Assembly (NCBI GenBank): GCA_900547035.1
Contig: URFM01000027.1
Coordinates: 1-45,399, forward strand
Reading direction: 5' to 3'
DNA from: an uncultured Clostridium sp.
GTDB lineage: Bacteria > Bacillota > Clostridia > Lachnospirales > Lachnospiraceae
Length of the DNA stretch: 45,399 nt
This document shows, piece after piece, positions 8,283 through 16,967 of this stretch. Below the pieces are notes generated by a model. The model was not told where the DNA came from. It saw only the letters and a program-made list of their open reading frames with translations, and made no database searches. Each line of letters begins with the position of its first letter. The stretch's first letter is position 1. The translations under genes and the position numbers were made by a program.

Positions 8283-9530
8283 ATGAAGAACTGGAAACGT
8301 CATATGAGTTTTCTGTTGGCCGCGGTTACTGCCAGCGCGGTCATGTCCTTTCCAGCTCTGGCAAAGACAAAGTATGTTACCAGTATTTCACTGAAGGTAC
8401 ATACGGACCTGGAAACAGGTGATTCCATTGACGATGGGGAATCCATCAGTACGGAAAATGGTTCCGGGGAGGGAACCTACGTATATTCCAGCTCCAGCCG
8501 TTACCGGGTGGTGGAGGCTGAGTGGGTCAGCGATAAGGAGATTTCCATCGGCGATCAGCCTAAGATGTATGTTTGGCTGGAGATTACTGACAGCGACAGT
8601 GATACGGAGTACAAGTTCCGCAGCAGCTACAGTTCCGGCAGCGTTAGTGTCAGCGGCGGAGAGTATGTTAGTTCTACAAGGCAGGGAGGGGATCTGAGAG
8701 TAACCATCCGCGTGGACAGCGTGAGGGGTACCTACGATGAGCCAGAGTATGCCGAGTGGGATGGAAGCAAGGGAAGAGCGGTCTGGGAACCAGGTGAGGA
8801 CAGTTCCAACTATTACGATGTATATCTGTACCGGCGATCCACCATTGTCAAAAAGTTGGAGGACTACAACGGGGAAAGCTATGATTTCTACCCTTATATG
8901 ACCCAGGAGGGTGATTACAGCTTTAAGGTCCGGGCAGTTCCTCATTCGGACAGTGAAAAGCAGTATGGAAAAAAGAGCGACTGGACGGAATCCGGAGAGC
9001 TGTATATTGGAGCGGATGAGGTATCGGACGGCAGCGGCCAGGAGGGTACTCCCGGAAACACTACCAACGGTACCGGAGGTGTAACGAATGCTGGCTGGAT
9101 TCAGGCTGGAAGCAGCTGGTATTTCAAATACCCGGACGGCACATACTTCAAGGACGGCTGGCTGAAATGGAATAATGTCTGGTATCTCTTTGACGCCAAC
9201 GGTCTTATGCTTACCGGGTGGAGACAGAAAAACGGCTACTGGTACTATATGAACGACAGCGGAGCCATGATTACCGGATGGGTGAAAAGCGGAGACTATT
9301 GGTATTACTGCAACCCAAATGACGGCGGCCCTGAGGGAGCGATGGTTACCAACAGCTGGGTGACGGTGGGAGGACTGACTTACTTTATTAATCCCAGTGG
9401 AATCATGGTGGAGGGCTGGTACGAGGTGGAAGGTAACTGGTACTATTTCCAGCCTGGTTCCGGTCAGAAGCTGGTGAATACTACGGTTAACGGCTTTGTA
9501 CTGGATGCAAATGGAATCTGGCAGCACTGA
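8283..9530 (+). CDS. Secreted wall-binding-repeat protein
   Basis: 415 residues with a signal peptide (hydrophobic LLAAVTASAVMSFPALA, cleavage likely near residue 27). Residues about 30-160 are beta-rich and Ser/Asp-rich. Residues about 160-235 look like a fibronectin-III-type domain (AVWEPGEDSSNYYDVYLY). From about 270 to the end there are five to six choline-binding-type repeats with the pattern GW-x-WYY-x-G-x-M-x-TGW. No catalytic motif is seen. It is probably anchored non-covalently to wall polymers. An AGGAGG site precedes the ATG. It is a paralogue of the next gene. Confidence 0.85.
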   Translation: MKNWKRHMSFLLAAVTASAVMSFPALAKTKYVTSISLKVHTDLETGDSIDDGESISTENGSGEGTYVYSSSSRYRVVEAEWVSDKEISIGDQPKMYVWLEITDSDSDTEYKFRSSYSSGSVSVSGGEYVSSTRQGGDLRVTIRVDSVRGTYDEPEYAEWDGSKGRAVWEPGEDSSNYYDVYLYRRSTIVKKLEDYNGESYDFYPYMTQEGDYSFKVRAVPHSDSEKQYGKKSDWTESGELYIGADEVSDGSGQEGTPGNTTNGTGGVTNAGWIQAGSSWYFKYPDGTYFKDGWLKWNNVWYLFDANGLMLTGWRQKNGYWYYMNDSGAMITGWVKSGDYWYYCNPNDGGPEGAMVTNSWVTVGGLTYFINPSGIMVEGWYEVEGNWYYFQPGSGQKLVNTTVNGFVLDANGIWQH

Positions 9531-9581
9531 GGTGGGAGAGAGAAAATTGTATGAGGCATTTTTCGTAAAGGAGAATTCGTT

Positions 9582-10580
9582 ATGAAAAAGAAGCGCATAC
9601 TGATGAATCTGGCGGCAGCCGCTTTGCTGTCCGCAGGCATGGCCATGACAGCTTATGGAGCAGACTACATGATCTACGTATCCAATAATTACGATACGGA
9701 GCAGGTTAGCATGGATGACAACGATGACGAGAAAATTCATCCCCTGGCGCCGGATGTTTACAGCGATGATTATGAGATTATCGACGATGTAAGCTGGTCT
9801 AAGAGCGTGGTAAACTGGACGCCGGGAAATTACGTAACAGGAACGATCTACATTGACTTGGATTCTTCTTCAGCTACTTCCATTGGAGAGAACAGGACGG
9901 ATATTCAGATTGACGGCGAAGGACGCAATGAGGTGGAGATTACCTCTGTGGACCGATATACGGGAAGCAAGTATGAGGATGATTACCCGGACGGGAATAT
10001 TTATCGGGTGAAATTCCGCTATCAGGTAGTAGCTCAGCTGGGAGATACTACCTGGGCCGGATGGGATGAAGCGAATCCTACGGTAGCAAAATGGAACAGT
10101 GTAAAGTACGCCAATACCTACCGGGTTACTCTTTATGATGACGAGGGCTCTGTGGTTACTGAGAAGGTGGAGGGAGCTACGTCCTATGACTTTTCCCAGT
10201 TTATGACCAAGACCGGCATTCAGTATTATTTCGAGGTTGCGGCTATTGCCAGAAATGGAGATCAGCAGGATTATCTGGAGGATGGAGGTACAGTCAGTTC
10301 CTTGACCTCTCCCTCATCCAATCCTGGAATTACCGACGGAACCTGGGGAGATTATCAGCAGGGCCGGAGATTTACCAGGGCGGACGGAAGCGTTCCGGCC
10401 AGCTGCTGGGAACTGATCAATGGAAAATGGTACTATTTTAACAGCGAAGGATATGCTATGACAGGATGGCAGCAGATCGGAGGAATTTGGTACTATTTGT
10501 ACGAGGATGGATCCATGGCTGCGGGAACAACTACGCCGGACGGTTATCAGGTGGATGCCAGCGGTGCTTGGATACAGTAG
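9582..10580 (+). CDS. Secreted wall-binding-repeat protein, paralogue
   Basis: 332 residues with a signal peptide ending near AMTAYGA (cleavage about residue 26). It has the same plan as its upstream neighbour but with fewer repeats: an Asp-rich beta domain, a fibronectin-like domain (AKWNSVKYANTYRVTLYD), and about two repeats (GKWYYFNSEGYAMTGW, GIWYYLYEDGSMA). It ends in the PDGYQVDASGAWIQ cap common in these proteins. The spacing of 51 bases and common layout suggest duplication and co-transcription. The function is unknown beyond surface binding. Confidence 0.83.
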   Translation: MKKKRILMNLAAAALLSAGMAMTAYGADYMIYVSNNYDTEQVSMDDNDDEKIHPLAPDVYSDDYEIIDDVSWSKSVVNWTPGNYVTGTIYIDLDSSSATSIGENRTDIQIDGEGRNEVEITSVDRYTGSKYEDDYPDGNIYRVKFRYQVVAQLGDTTWAGWDEANPTVAKWNSVKYANTYRVTLYDDEGSVVTEKVEGATSYDFSQFMTKTGIQYYFEVAAIARNGDQQDYLEDGGTVSSLTSPSSNPGITDGTWGDYQQGRRFTRADGSVPASCWELINGKWYYFNSEGYAMTGWQQIGGIWYYLYEDGSMAAGTTTPDGYQVDASGAWIQ

Positions 10581-10626
10581 CTTTCGGATTCAATTACAGC
10601 AGCGGTAATGAATGAAAAGAGGATAA

Positions 10627-10671
10627 AAAACAGGATGTGCGGTATGGGATTAGGCAGCACATCCTGTTTTT
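10627..10671. terminator. Bidirectional terminator
   Basis: AAAACAGGATGTGC pairs with GCACATCCTGTTTT (14 bp). A T-run follows on the plus strand, and the A-run on the other side gives a T-run for the minus strand. It serves both the 9582 gene and the convergent 10690 gene. Confidence 0.85.
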
Positions 10672-10689
10672 GTATAATATTTATATTGA

Positions 10690-11733
10690 TTACTCGATTA
10701 CCTGATCTCCGTCTTTGGTGCAGTAATAAGCCTCGATGCCAAGCCGGACCATCCAGTTGCGGGTTTCAAGAGTTCGCCAGGAACCGCTTCCGGCACCGCC
10801 GCCGTTATCATTGTCCCAGAGCCATTGGGGAGTAGGCCACAGGCAGATACGCGGCCTTAAAGCTTTGTAGACCTCATAGCCTACGCCGGTTTGACCATGG
10901 TGAGACATCTGGACAATATCGCATCCTAAAGAACGCAGATCCACATCATTTAAAAGCTGTTCGCCGCCAGATTGGGCCAGATCTCCCAGGAACACCACAT
11001 TGGTTCCATTAAGAGATACCAGGTAGGCTACACTGCTGTTATTGACGAAATCATTTTTCATCTGATAGGCTTGATTCAAAACCTGGATTTTAGCAGGCCC
11101 GGCCTCAATGATCTGTCCGGCGGTGATATCACCGTGGAGGGTTTCGGCCGGAAGCTTGGCCAGGGCGCCTTTTAAGTAGGAAACCATGGAGGCAACCTGG
11201 GCATCTTTCTGTTGATACCATGCATCGTCCAGAAAAGAGTAATAAACGCCGTCGATGGTAATTTCACCGCTGTGCTGATAAAGAATCTCAGCCAGAGCTC
11301 CTACATGGTCCGTATCCGGGTGGGTGAGAAGCCAGGCCTGAACATGTCCGCCCTTTGCTTTCAGCTGTTCCAGAAGGTACTGGGAATTTTCCCTCCACCC
11401 TCCGTCTACTACGATTAATCCGCCCTGACCTGTTTCAATGATTACGGAAAGCATCTGAGCGGCAGTATCATGGTTTGCCAGCATGGTCAGCCGTCCTGGT
11501 CCGAATAGGGAGGAGCTGTCGGTTGTTTCGGTTTGAACAGAGCCGAATACAGATGGAGCCGAAGCCGCATTTGTAGTGACGGCGGAATTTTCATTTTGGA
11601 GACTGGCGGCATTTAAGGGGACTATGGTTGCGCTGCCTCCGGTCATTCCGAAGCTGCATCCGGGGCCAGTCAAGAGCAAAGTTAATGTAGCCAGGCAGGC
11701 TGCTGCCTGCTTCCGGTAGCGGTTAAATCTCAT
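10690..11733 (-). CDS. Exported metallo-beta-lactamase-fold hydrolase
   Basis: 347 residues. The N-terminus is hydrophobic (ACLATLTLLLTGPGC) and could be a signal peptide; the Cys is preceded by GPG, which fits a lipobox poorly. After a Ser/Thr-rich linker comes an MBL fold with the HxDxDH metal motif at residues 138-143 (THPDTDHVG), VVDGG, VVFLGD and MSHHGQTG. This matches the soluble hydrolase domain of ComEC-type proteins, but there is no channel domain. The substrate is unknown; a role on extracellular nucleic acid or phosphate esters is possible. Likely co-transcribed with the lipoprotein gene upstream. Confidence 0.83.
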   Translation of the reverse strand: MRFNRYRKQAAACLATLTLLLTGPGCSFGMTGGSATIVPLNAASLQNENSAVTTNAASAPSVFGSVQTETTDSSSLFGPGRLTMLANHDTAAQMLSVIIETGQGGLIVVDGGWRENSQYLLEQLKAKGGHVQAWLLTHPDTDHVGALAEILYQHSGEITIDGVYYSFLDDAWYQQKDAQVASMVSYLKGALAKLPAETLHGDITAGQIIEAGPAKIQVLNQAYQMKNDFVNNSSVAYLVSLNGTNVVFLGDLAQSGGEQLLNDVDLRSLGCDIVQMSHHGQTGVGYEVYKALRPRICLWPTPQWLWDNDNGGGAGSGSWRTLETRNWMVRLGIEAYYCTKDGDQVIE

Positions 11734-11781
11734 GGGGAATTCTTCTCCTTTTCATCATTTGGGGATAGGAACCCGTTTTGT

Positions 11782-12318
11782 CTACTTTAAGGCGGTCAGC
11801 TCTCGCTGCTCTCCGGCCTTCATGGTGTCGTTAATAATGTAGGTGCTTTCGTCATCCTCAGAATCGTAGGGGAATACCTGTACTGTTACGTCATGGGTAT
11901 CGAAGTAGCTTCCATAGTAAGTGCCTTCCTCCTCGGGGCCGGTGTAGGAAAAATCCTGAACGGAAATTTCGTCACCGCAGTATTTCAGCACATCCTGCGC
12001 GTAGGAGAGCGCTATATCCGAAGGAGTGGAAGGAAGGACAGGCAGAAGTACCATCAGAGAATTTGCATCCTCATCCCAGTAAACAGACAAATCCATTACA
12101 TAGTCGCCATAGGTTCCATAGGGCTGGATAAATTCCTCTCTAAGATTTTCAGTCAGCTCAGCCCAATCGATCTGAATATTTTCCTTTGGTGAAAAATCTG
12201 GTGCTACATTACCTTCCACCATTCCGCCGGAAGGAGATACAATATTGCTCTGGGTACAGCCGCAGAGAATCGCCGCACAGGCGCAAAATACCAAAGAACC
12301 TTTGATCAGTTTGTTCAT
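11782..12318 (-). CDS. Lipoprotein of unknown function
   Basis: 178 residues with a lipoprotein signal: MNKLIKGSLVFCACAAILCGC, lipid-modified Cys at 21. The mature part is acidic, with Trp-Ala-Glu and Tyr-rich stretches and no motif I recognise. AAAGGAGG precedes the ATG. The gene ends 48 bases before the MBL-fold gene on the same strand, so the pair may form an operon with both products at the outer face of the membrane. Confidence 0.75.
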   Translation of the reverse strand: MNKLIKGSLVFCACAAILCGCTQSNIVSPSGGMVEGNVAPDFSPKENIQIDWAELTENLREEFIQPYGTYGDYVMDLSVYWDEDANSLMVLLPVLPSTPSDIALSYAQDVLKYCGDEISVQDFSYTGPEEEGTYYGSYFDTHDVTVQVFPYDSEDDESTYIINDTMKAGEQRELTALK

Positions 12319-12348
12319 GAAATGTCCTCCTTTAATTTTAACTCTCTT

Positions 12349-12377
12349 ATTATAGCGGACATTCCTTGCATTTAACA
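12349..12377 (-). promoter_or_regulatory. Possible sigma-A promoter for the 11782 lipoprotein gene
   Basis: Read on the minus strand: TGTTAA, a 17-base spacer, then TATAAT. The -35 is weak and the -10 perfect. It lies about 30 bases upstream of the ATG. Confidence 0.45.
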
Positions 12378-12440
12378 GCCCTTTTTTCTTACAAAATTAT
12401 TGTTATTTCTGTGAGCAGAGGAAAAGTTTGCGAAAGTGCC

Positions 12441-12469
12441 TTGATTTTTCCGAAGGACCATGTTATGAT
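12441..12469 (+). promoter_or_regulatory. Predicted sigma-A promoter for the BCCT gene
   Basis: TTGATT (12441-12446), a 17-base spacer and TATGAT (12464-12469). It lies 60 bases upstream of the transporter ATG. Confidence 0.6.
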
Positions 12470-12531
12470 GTTCAATAACACGGAAAAAAGATTAAAAATG
12501 AACTACAGAACTGTGTCAGGAGGATCTTACG

Positions 12532-14073
12532 ATGAAATCAGCGATCAAAACTAGTTCCGGAAAGGGGATTTTCAGAAGGCTGGACTGGGTTACTACTGTG
12601 GTGCCTTTTCTTTGCGTTTCTATACTGTGTCTGTTCTTTATGATGGCACCGGAAAAATCTGCTCATATTCTGGACAGCATCCGTTTTTTCTTGGGGGATC
12701 AGATGAGCAGCTATTATTTGATTCTTGGCCTGGGAGCCCTGATCTGTTCTCTCTATATGGCGTTTTCGCCTTTTGGAAAGATTCGTCTGGGGAATTTAGA
12801 GAAGCCTCAGTATCCGTTTTTTCAATGGGGATCCATGATGTTTACCGCAGGTCTTGCGGCGGATATTTTGTTCTATTCCCTGTGTGAGTGGATGCTTTAT
12901 GCGGGAGAGGCCCACATTGCTGCGATGGGCAGCGTTCAGGACTGGGCGTCAACCTATCCCTTGTTTCACTGGGGGCCGATTCCCTGGAGTTTCTATATGG
13001 TTATGGCTGTAGCTTTTGGATTTATGATTCATGTGCGCAGGCGAAACAAACAGAAATACTCCGAAGCATGCCGCCCTGTTCTGGGGAAGAGGGTGGACGG
13101 CTTTTGGGGAAAGGTAATAGATCTAATTGCGGTGTTCGCTCTGCTGGCAGGAACTGCTACCACGTTTTCCCTGGCGACCCCCCTTCTGTCTATGGCAATC
13201 AGCCAGGTGACAGGGATTCCGGATAATCGTCTGCTGACTATAGGGATTTTAGTGGTTATCTGCGTGGTTTACACATTGGCGGTGTTTTTTGGCATGAAGG
13301 GAGTAGCAAAACTTGCTTCCTCCTGTATTTATCTGTTTTTCATTTTTTTGGCCTACGTACTGATTGGAGGAGGAGAGACCCGATATATTATTGAAACGGG
13401 GCTGACTTCTTTGGGAAATCTGGCTCAGAATTTCATCTCCATGTGTACCTGGACGGATGCCCTCCGTACTACGTTTTTTCCGCAGAACTGGACTGTGTTT
13501 TACTGGGCTTACTGGATGGTATGGTGTATTGCGACTCCATTTTTCATCGGTACGATCAGTAAAGGCCGTACGATCAAACAGACAGTGCTGGGCGGGTATT
13601 TATTCAGCCTTGCAGGAACATTTACATCTTTTATTATCTTGGGAAATTATGGATTAGGACTGCAGATGATGGGAAAGATGGATTTAATGGCGCTTTATGA
13701 GCAGACGCAGGATCTCTATCGGACGATCATTGCCATGTTTTCCAGTCTTCCCCTTCCAGCTCTGGCGTTGATTTTGCTGGCGGTGACGATGATCGCGTTT
13801 TACGCAACCACCTTTGACGCTCTGGCGATTGTTGCCTCCTCTTATTCCTATAAATCACTGGACGCCGATGAAGAGCCAGACCGCAGAGTAAAGTTGTTCT
13901 GGTCCCTGGTATTGATGCTGTTCCCCATTGCTTTGATTTTTTCCGAAAGTTCCATGACCAACCTGCAGACGGTCTCTATCATTGCGGCATTTCCTATAGG
14001 ATTTATTATGATTTTAATTGTGTGGAGCTTTTTTAAAGACGCAGGGGAGTACTTAAAAGAGAAAAAGTTTTAA
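12532..14073 (+). CDS. BCCT-family transporter
   Basis: 513 residues with about twelve membrane helices, typical of betaine/carnitine/choline transporters. The family aromatic segment is present as WTVFYWAYWMVWCIATPFF followed by GTISKGRTIKQ, matching the helix 8 substrate box of BetP/CaiT. The C-terminus is short, without the long osmosensing tail of BetP, so it may be a carnitine/betaine-type uptake or exchange carrier rather than an osmosensor. AGGAGG lies 8 bases before the ATG. It stands alone between convergent genes; the substrate cannot be told from sequence. Confidence 0.92.
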   Translation: MKSAIKTSSGKGIFRRLDWVTTVVPFLCVSILCLFFMMAPEKSAHILDSIRFFLGDQMSSYYLILGLGALICSLYMAFSPFGKIRLGNLEKPQYPFFQWGSMMFTAGLAADILFYSLCEWMLYAGEAHIAAMGSVQDWASTYPLFHWGPIPWSFYMVMAVAFGFMIHVRRRNKQKYSEACRPVLGKRVDGFWGKVIDLIAVFALLAGTATTFSLATPLLSMAISQVTGIPDNRLLTIGILVVICVVYTLAVFFGMKGVAKLASSCIYLFFIFLAYVLIGGGETRYIIETGLTSLGNLAQNFISMCTWTDALRTTFFPQNWTVFYWAYWMVWCIATPFFIGTISKGRTIKQTVLGGYLFSLAGTFTSFIILGNYGLGLQMMGKMDLMALYEQTQDLYRTIIAMFSSLPLPALALILLAVTMIAFYATTFDALAIVASSYSYKSLDADEEPDRRVKLFWSLVLMLFPIALIFSESSMTNLQTVSIIAAFPIGFIMILIVWSFFKDAGEYLKEKKF

Positions 14074-14078
14074 CAAAC

Positions 14079-14112
14079 GAGGGGCAAAATCGGTATTAAC
14101 CGATTGCCCCTC
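14079..14112 (-). terminator. Terminator hairpin for the minus-strand gene
   Basis: GAGGGGCA and ATCGGT arms pair with ACCGAT and TGCCCCTC. On the minus strand a T-rich run follows. The stop codon of the 14096 gene lies inside the stem, and the plus-strand BCCT gene ends 6 bases away. Confidence 0.65.
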
Positions 14113-15091
14113 CGTCATTACAGGGAAGTCCGCTGTGATATGAATAATTTCCGATTTCTGACATAAGCCTCTCGAAAATGACAGGATCCAGGGACGGAGT
14201 CCCATCGACCAGAGAGTTGATCAGATAATAAATGACGGAAAGCTTTGCCAGGGACTGCTTAAACAGCTCCGGAAAAGAAGCCTGGGAAGCGATTCCTTTA
14301 TTCCAGGGATTACACCAGGTTTCATGATTTAGATTCAAGCTCCAGGAAGGGTTCGCTACGGTGTCGGTTACAAGTTTCGTTGAGGCTACAGGATTCTTCA
14401 GAAAGATGGATTCAAAAAATGCAATTTTATTCTTTTTGCTGCCCTTGGGATCAGACAGCGTGCGGCAGCCGAAACGAATGGCCAGAATGGACCGGTGGAT
14501 CATCCGGGCCGTTACCTGATAATTGTTGCGGTAGCTTAGTGGATAGTAGGTTTCGTTAATACACTGAGACAGAAAGCGGGAAATAAATTGAGTTTCCATG
14601 CCGTTAAGGCAGATTGTGGCCGCCTGGTTAAACTGGGATGGCTTCTTTTTTTTGTATTTTTGCAGAAGAAGGGCGTCCAGATCGTTTTCAAGCTGAGCAT
14701 GGAGGCCGTGATAGTAGCTGCCGGGATGATGGATATCATACTCGATTCTTCCATAAACATAAGGATGGCAAACAGAATCCCCTACATAATGTCCCAGAAA
14801 ACCACAGACATAAGCAAGCCCCGCCTCTCTCTGCTGCCTGGATTTGATGGTGGATAACTTAGAAAAACAGCAGCGGAAAAAGTCATTAACCAAATGCTCG
14901 TGCATATAAGAGCCTACGTTTCGGTGATCCCGGTGCCGCAGGATAGGCAGGTTGTAAAAGAAGATATCCGGTCCCTGAAGACCCAGCTGATAGAGCCAGC
15001 GGTACTTGGCAATGATAAATTTAAGAGAAGTTTGAGGCAGATCGTTGTATGCCTTCATTCCTAAAATATAATGTGTTGTAAAACCTGGCAT
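14096..15091 (-). CDS. Zinc-dependent phospholipase C-like protein
   Basis: 331 residues, no signal peptide. The N-terminus (MPGFTTHYILGMKAYNDL) and the motifs GLQGPDIFFYN and CGFLGHYVGDSVCHPYV match the zinc-dependent phospholipase C/S1-P1-like family often seen in Clostridia, where His and Asp residues bind zinc. Cytoplasmic location makes secretion as a toxin unlikely. An in-frame TTG at 15097 exists, but the ATG at 15091 has GAGGG at the right distance. Substrate unknown. Confidence 0.8.
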   Translation of the reverse strand: MPGFTTHYILGMKAYNDLPQTSLKFIIAKYRWLYQLGLQGPDIFFYNLPILRHRDHRNVGSYMHEHLVNDFFRCCFSKLSTIKSRQQREAGLAYVCGFLGHYVGDSVCHPYVYGRIEYDIHHPGSYYHGLHAQLENDLDALLLQKYKKKKPSQFNQAATICLNGMETQFISRFLSQCINETYYPLSYRNNYQVTARMIHRSILAIRFGCRTLSDPKGSKKNKIAFFESIFLKNPVASTKLVTDTVANPSWSLNLNHETWCNPWNKGIASQASFPELFKQSLAKLSVIYYLINSLVDGTPSLDPVIFERLMSEIGNYSYHSGLPCNDGGAIG

Positions 15092-15277
15092 TGACAAGCC
15101 CTCTTTTCGTAATACCTAGATTAAATGCTCTTTTTATTTTAACATAATCAGAGAAAAAAATCGAGAAATTTATGTACGGCTGATTTTATGCCTTCAATTT
15201 CATACCCGAATATAGTCATATGAAATACCGAAAATGAATAAGACAGATAATAAAGGGAAAAAGAGGGGAGGCGGAAG

Positions 15278-16669
15278 ATGGAGACAATTTTAACGAGGCT
15301 TCATCAGATGGTTTGGGGACCGTGGACATTGCTGATCTTCTTAATGGTAGGCATAGGTTACACCGTAAAAGGAGGAGGATTTCAGCTTCGGGGCTTTTCT
15401 TTTTGGTGGAGATATACGGCGGGAAGCTTAATAAGAAATAGAGAAAATTTGGAAAATGGTGATGTGGGCGAAAGGAATTCCGGAAAAAAAGGAATCAGCC
15501 AGTTTCAGTCCGTATGTACAGCATTGGCAGCTACTGTGGGAACGGGGAATATTGCGGGGGTTGCTACGGCCCTGACTGCAGGGGGCCCAGGAGCTCTGGT
15601 CTGGATGTGGATCTGCGCGGGAATCGGTATGGCAACGGCATATGGAGAGACTTTTTTGGGCCTGAAAAGCCGGAGAACGGATCAGATGGGACATTATATC
15701 TGCGGCCCTTTTATTTATATGGAAGACCTCCTGGGAACCAAGTGGCTGGGACGGATTTATGGGGTTTTGTGTATTCTGTGTTCTCTCGGAATGGGCAGTA
15801 TGGTACAGGCAAATTCGGCGGTTAATTCTGTTGCTTACAGCTGGAATGTGCAGAAAGGGACGGCAGGAGTGCTGTTGACCGGAGCGGTATTGTTGGTGGT
15901 CGCCGGGGGAATCGGAAGAATTGGAAGGGCGGCGGAAATGCTGGTTCCTGCGGCCTCCGGAATTTATATTCTATTTTCAGCAATTGTGATTTTTTCCTGT
16001 TTTCGACAGTTGCCTGGGGCGGTCCGGGAAATTTTTACCTGCGGTTTTACACCCAGAGCGGCAGCAGGGGGAGCAGCAGGGTACGGTCTTAGCCAGGCGG
16101 TCCGATACGGAATGGCGAGGGGAGTATTTTCCAACGAGGCAGGCCTCGGGACTCTGGCAATTCTTCACGGTGCCGCTGAGGATACCACTCCATGCCAGCA
16201 GGGAATGTGGGCTATGTTTGAGGTGTTTTTCGATACGGTGGTTTTATGTACCTTGACTGCTTTGGTGATACTTTGCACTACGGACTCCCTTCGGATGACT
16301 CCAAAAGCCTCGGGAGCGGCCCTGGCTGCCTGGTGTTTTGGGACGAAGCTGGGGAGGGGAGGGGAGATGCTGATCTCCGGTTCTATGGCGGTTTTTGCCT
16401 TTGCTACGATGATCGCCTGGTTTTATCTGGGCCGGCAGGCCGTTTCTTATGTGTCGCAGAGTCTGCGCGTGGGCCCTAAATTCAGCGAGAAGGCAATTCA
16501 AATCATCTATCCGCTGCTGTTTTTGGCGGCGGTATTTGCGGGGGGGCTGTGGAGTTCGGAAGCGGTGTGGATCTTATCAGATTTGTGGAACGGATTGATG
16601 GCATTTCCAAATCTGACTGCCCTGATTTTCCTGCAAAAGAAGGTGGCTTATCCTCAGTGGAAAAAATAA
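15278..16669 (+). CDS. Sodium:alanine symporter family carrier (AGCS)
   Basis: 463 residues, about ten to eleven hydrophobic helices. Family hallmarks are the N-terminal GPWTLLIFLMVGIGYTVKGGG, the ALAATVGTGNIAGVATAL block, and ARGVFSNEAGLGTLAI. The family imports alanine or glycine with Na+ or H+. A GGGGAGG ribosome site precedes the ATG. It lies alone, followed by a strong hairpin. Confidence 0.93.
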   Translation: METILTRLHQMVWGPWTLLIFLMVGIGYTVKGGGFQLRGFSFWWRYTAGSLIRNRENLENGDVGERNSGKKGISQFQSVCTALAATVGTGNIAGVATALTAGGPGALVWMWICAGIGMATAYGETFLGLKSRRTDQMGHYICGPFIYMEDLLGTKWLGRIYGVLCILCSLGMGSMVQANSAVNSVAYSWNVQKGTAGVLLTGAVLLVVAGGIGRIGRAAEMLVPAASGIYILFSAIVIFSCFRQLPGAVREIFTCGFTPRAAAGGAAGYGLSQAVRYGMARGVFSNEAGLGTLAILHGAAEDTTPCQQGMWAMFEVFFDTVVLCTLTALVILCTTDSLRMTPKASGAALAAWCFGTKLGRGGEMLISGSMAVFAFATMIAWFYLGRQAVSYVSQSLRVGPKFSEKAIQIIYPLLFLAAVFAGGLWSSEAVWILSDLWNGLMAFPNLTALIFLQKKVAYPQWKK

Positions 16670-16670
16670 T

Positions 16671-16723
16671 AAAGAAGGGGACTGCTTCCACCGCTGGAGC
16701 AATCCCCTTCTTTGGAATAAAAG
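16671..16723 (+). terminator. Terminator-like hairpin after the AGCS gene
   Basis: AAAGAAGGGGA (16671-16681) pairs with TCCCCTTCTTT (16713-16723), and an inner TGCT-x-CCA / TGG-x-GCA stem extends it. The T-run is short. Confidence 0.7.
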
Positions 16724-16740
16724 TATTTTTAAAGGGAGGA

Positions 16741-16765
16741 GAGCTGATAAACGCATTATCAGCTC
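16741..16765. repeat. Perfect 10-bp palindrome in a gene-free stretch
   Basis: GAGCTGATAA (16741-16750) faces TTATCAGCTC (16756-16765) across five bases. No T-run follows on either strand, so an operator or RNA hairpin is more likely than a terminator. The rest of 16670-16915 shows no convincing gene. Confidence 0.5.
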
Positions 16766-16919
16766 GAGTATTATGAAAAAAATCTTGTAAGCTTATTTAG
16801 CAGTCAGTTTCATGTCTTTCTGACTATGGTTAAAGTATATCTGGCAAACATGAATAGTTCGTGTTCTTTGTGTAAAAGGTTTTTGAATGATTTATGAACA
16901 AAATATGACGCATTTTGAT

Positions 16920-16949
16920 AAAACCAAAAAGGGGGGAAAGTCGTCTAAT
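16920..16949 (+). promoter_or_regulatory. ECF-type promoter box, copy A
   Basis: AAAACC (16920-16925), 16 bases, then CGTCTAAT (16942-16949). The CGTCTA -10 and an AAC-containing -35 are typical of ECF sigma factors. The same two boxes with the same 16-base spacer occur at 41170. The start point would fall close to 16955, directly at the ribosome site of the short frame at 16968, so the leader would be very short or the target may be the cyclophilin gene. Confidence 0.55.
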
Positions 16950-16967
16950 CAATAGGAGGTGAGAATT

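Noticed and set aside
8388..9740. 450-codon minus-strand frame across the wall-repeat genes
   Set aside because: It spans two real genes and their spacer antisense to them, with no recognisable protein features.
12366..12554. 62-codon frame upstream of the BCCT gene
   Set aside because: It contains the BCCT promoter and ribosome site and has no ribosome site of its own.
14096..15091. Phospholipase C-like protein as a secreted toxin
   Set aside because: No signal peptide is present; the family in Clostridia includes many cytoplasmic members of unknown substrate.
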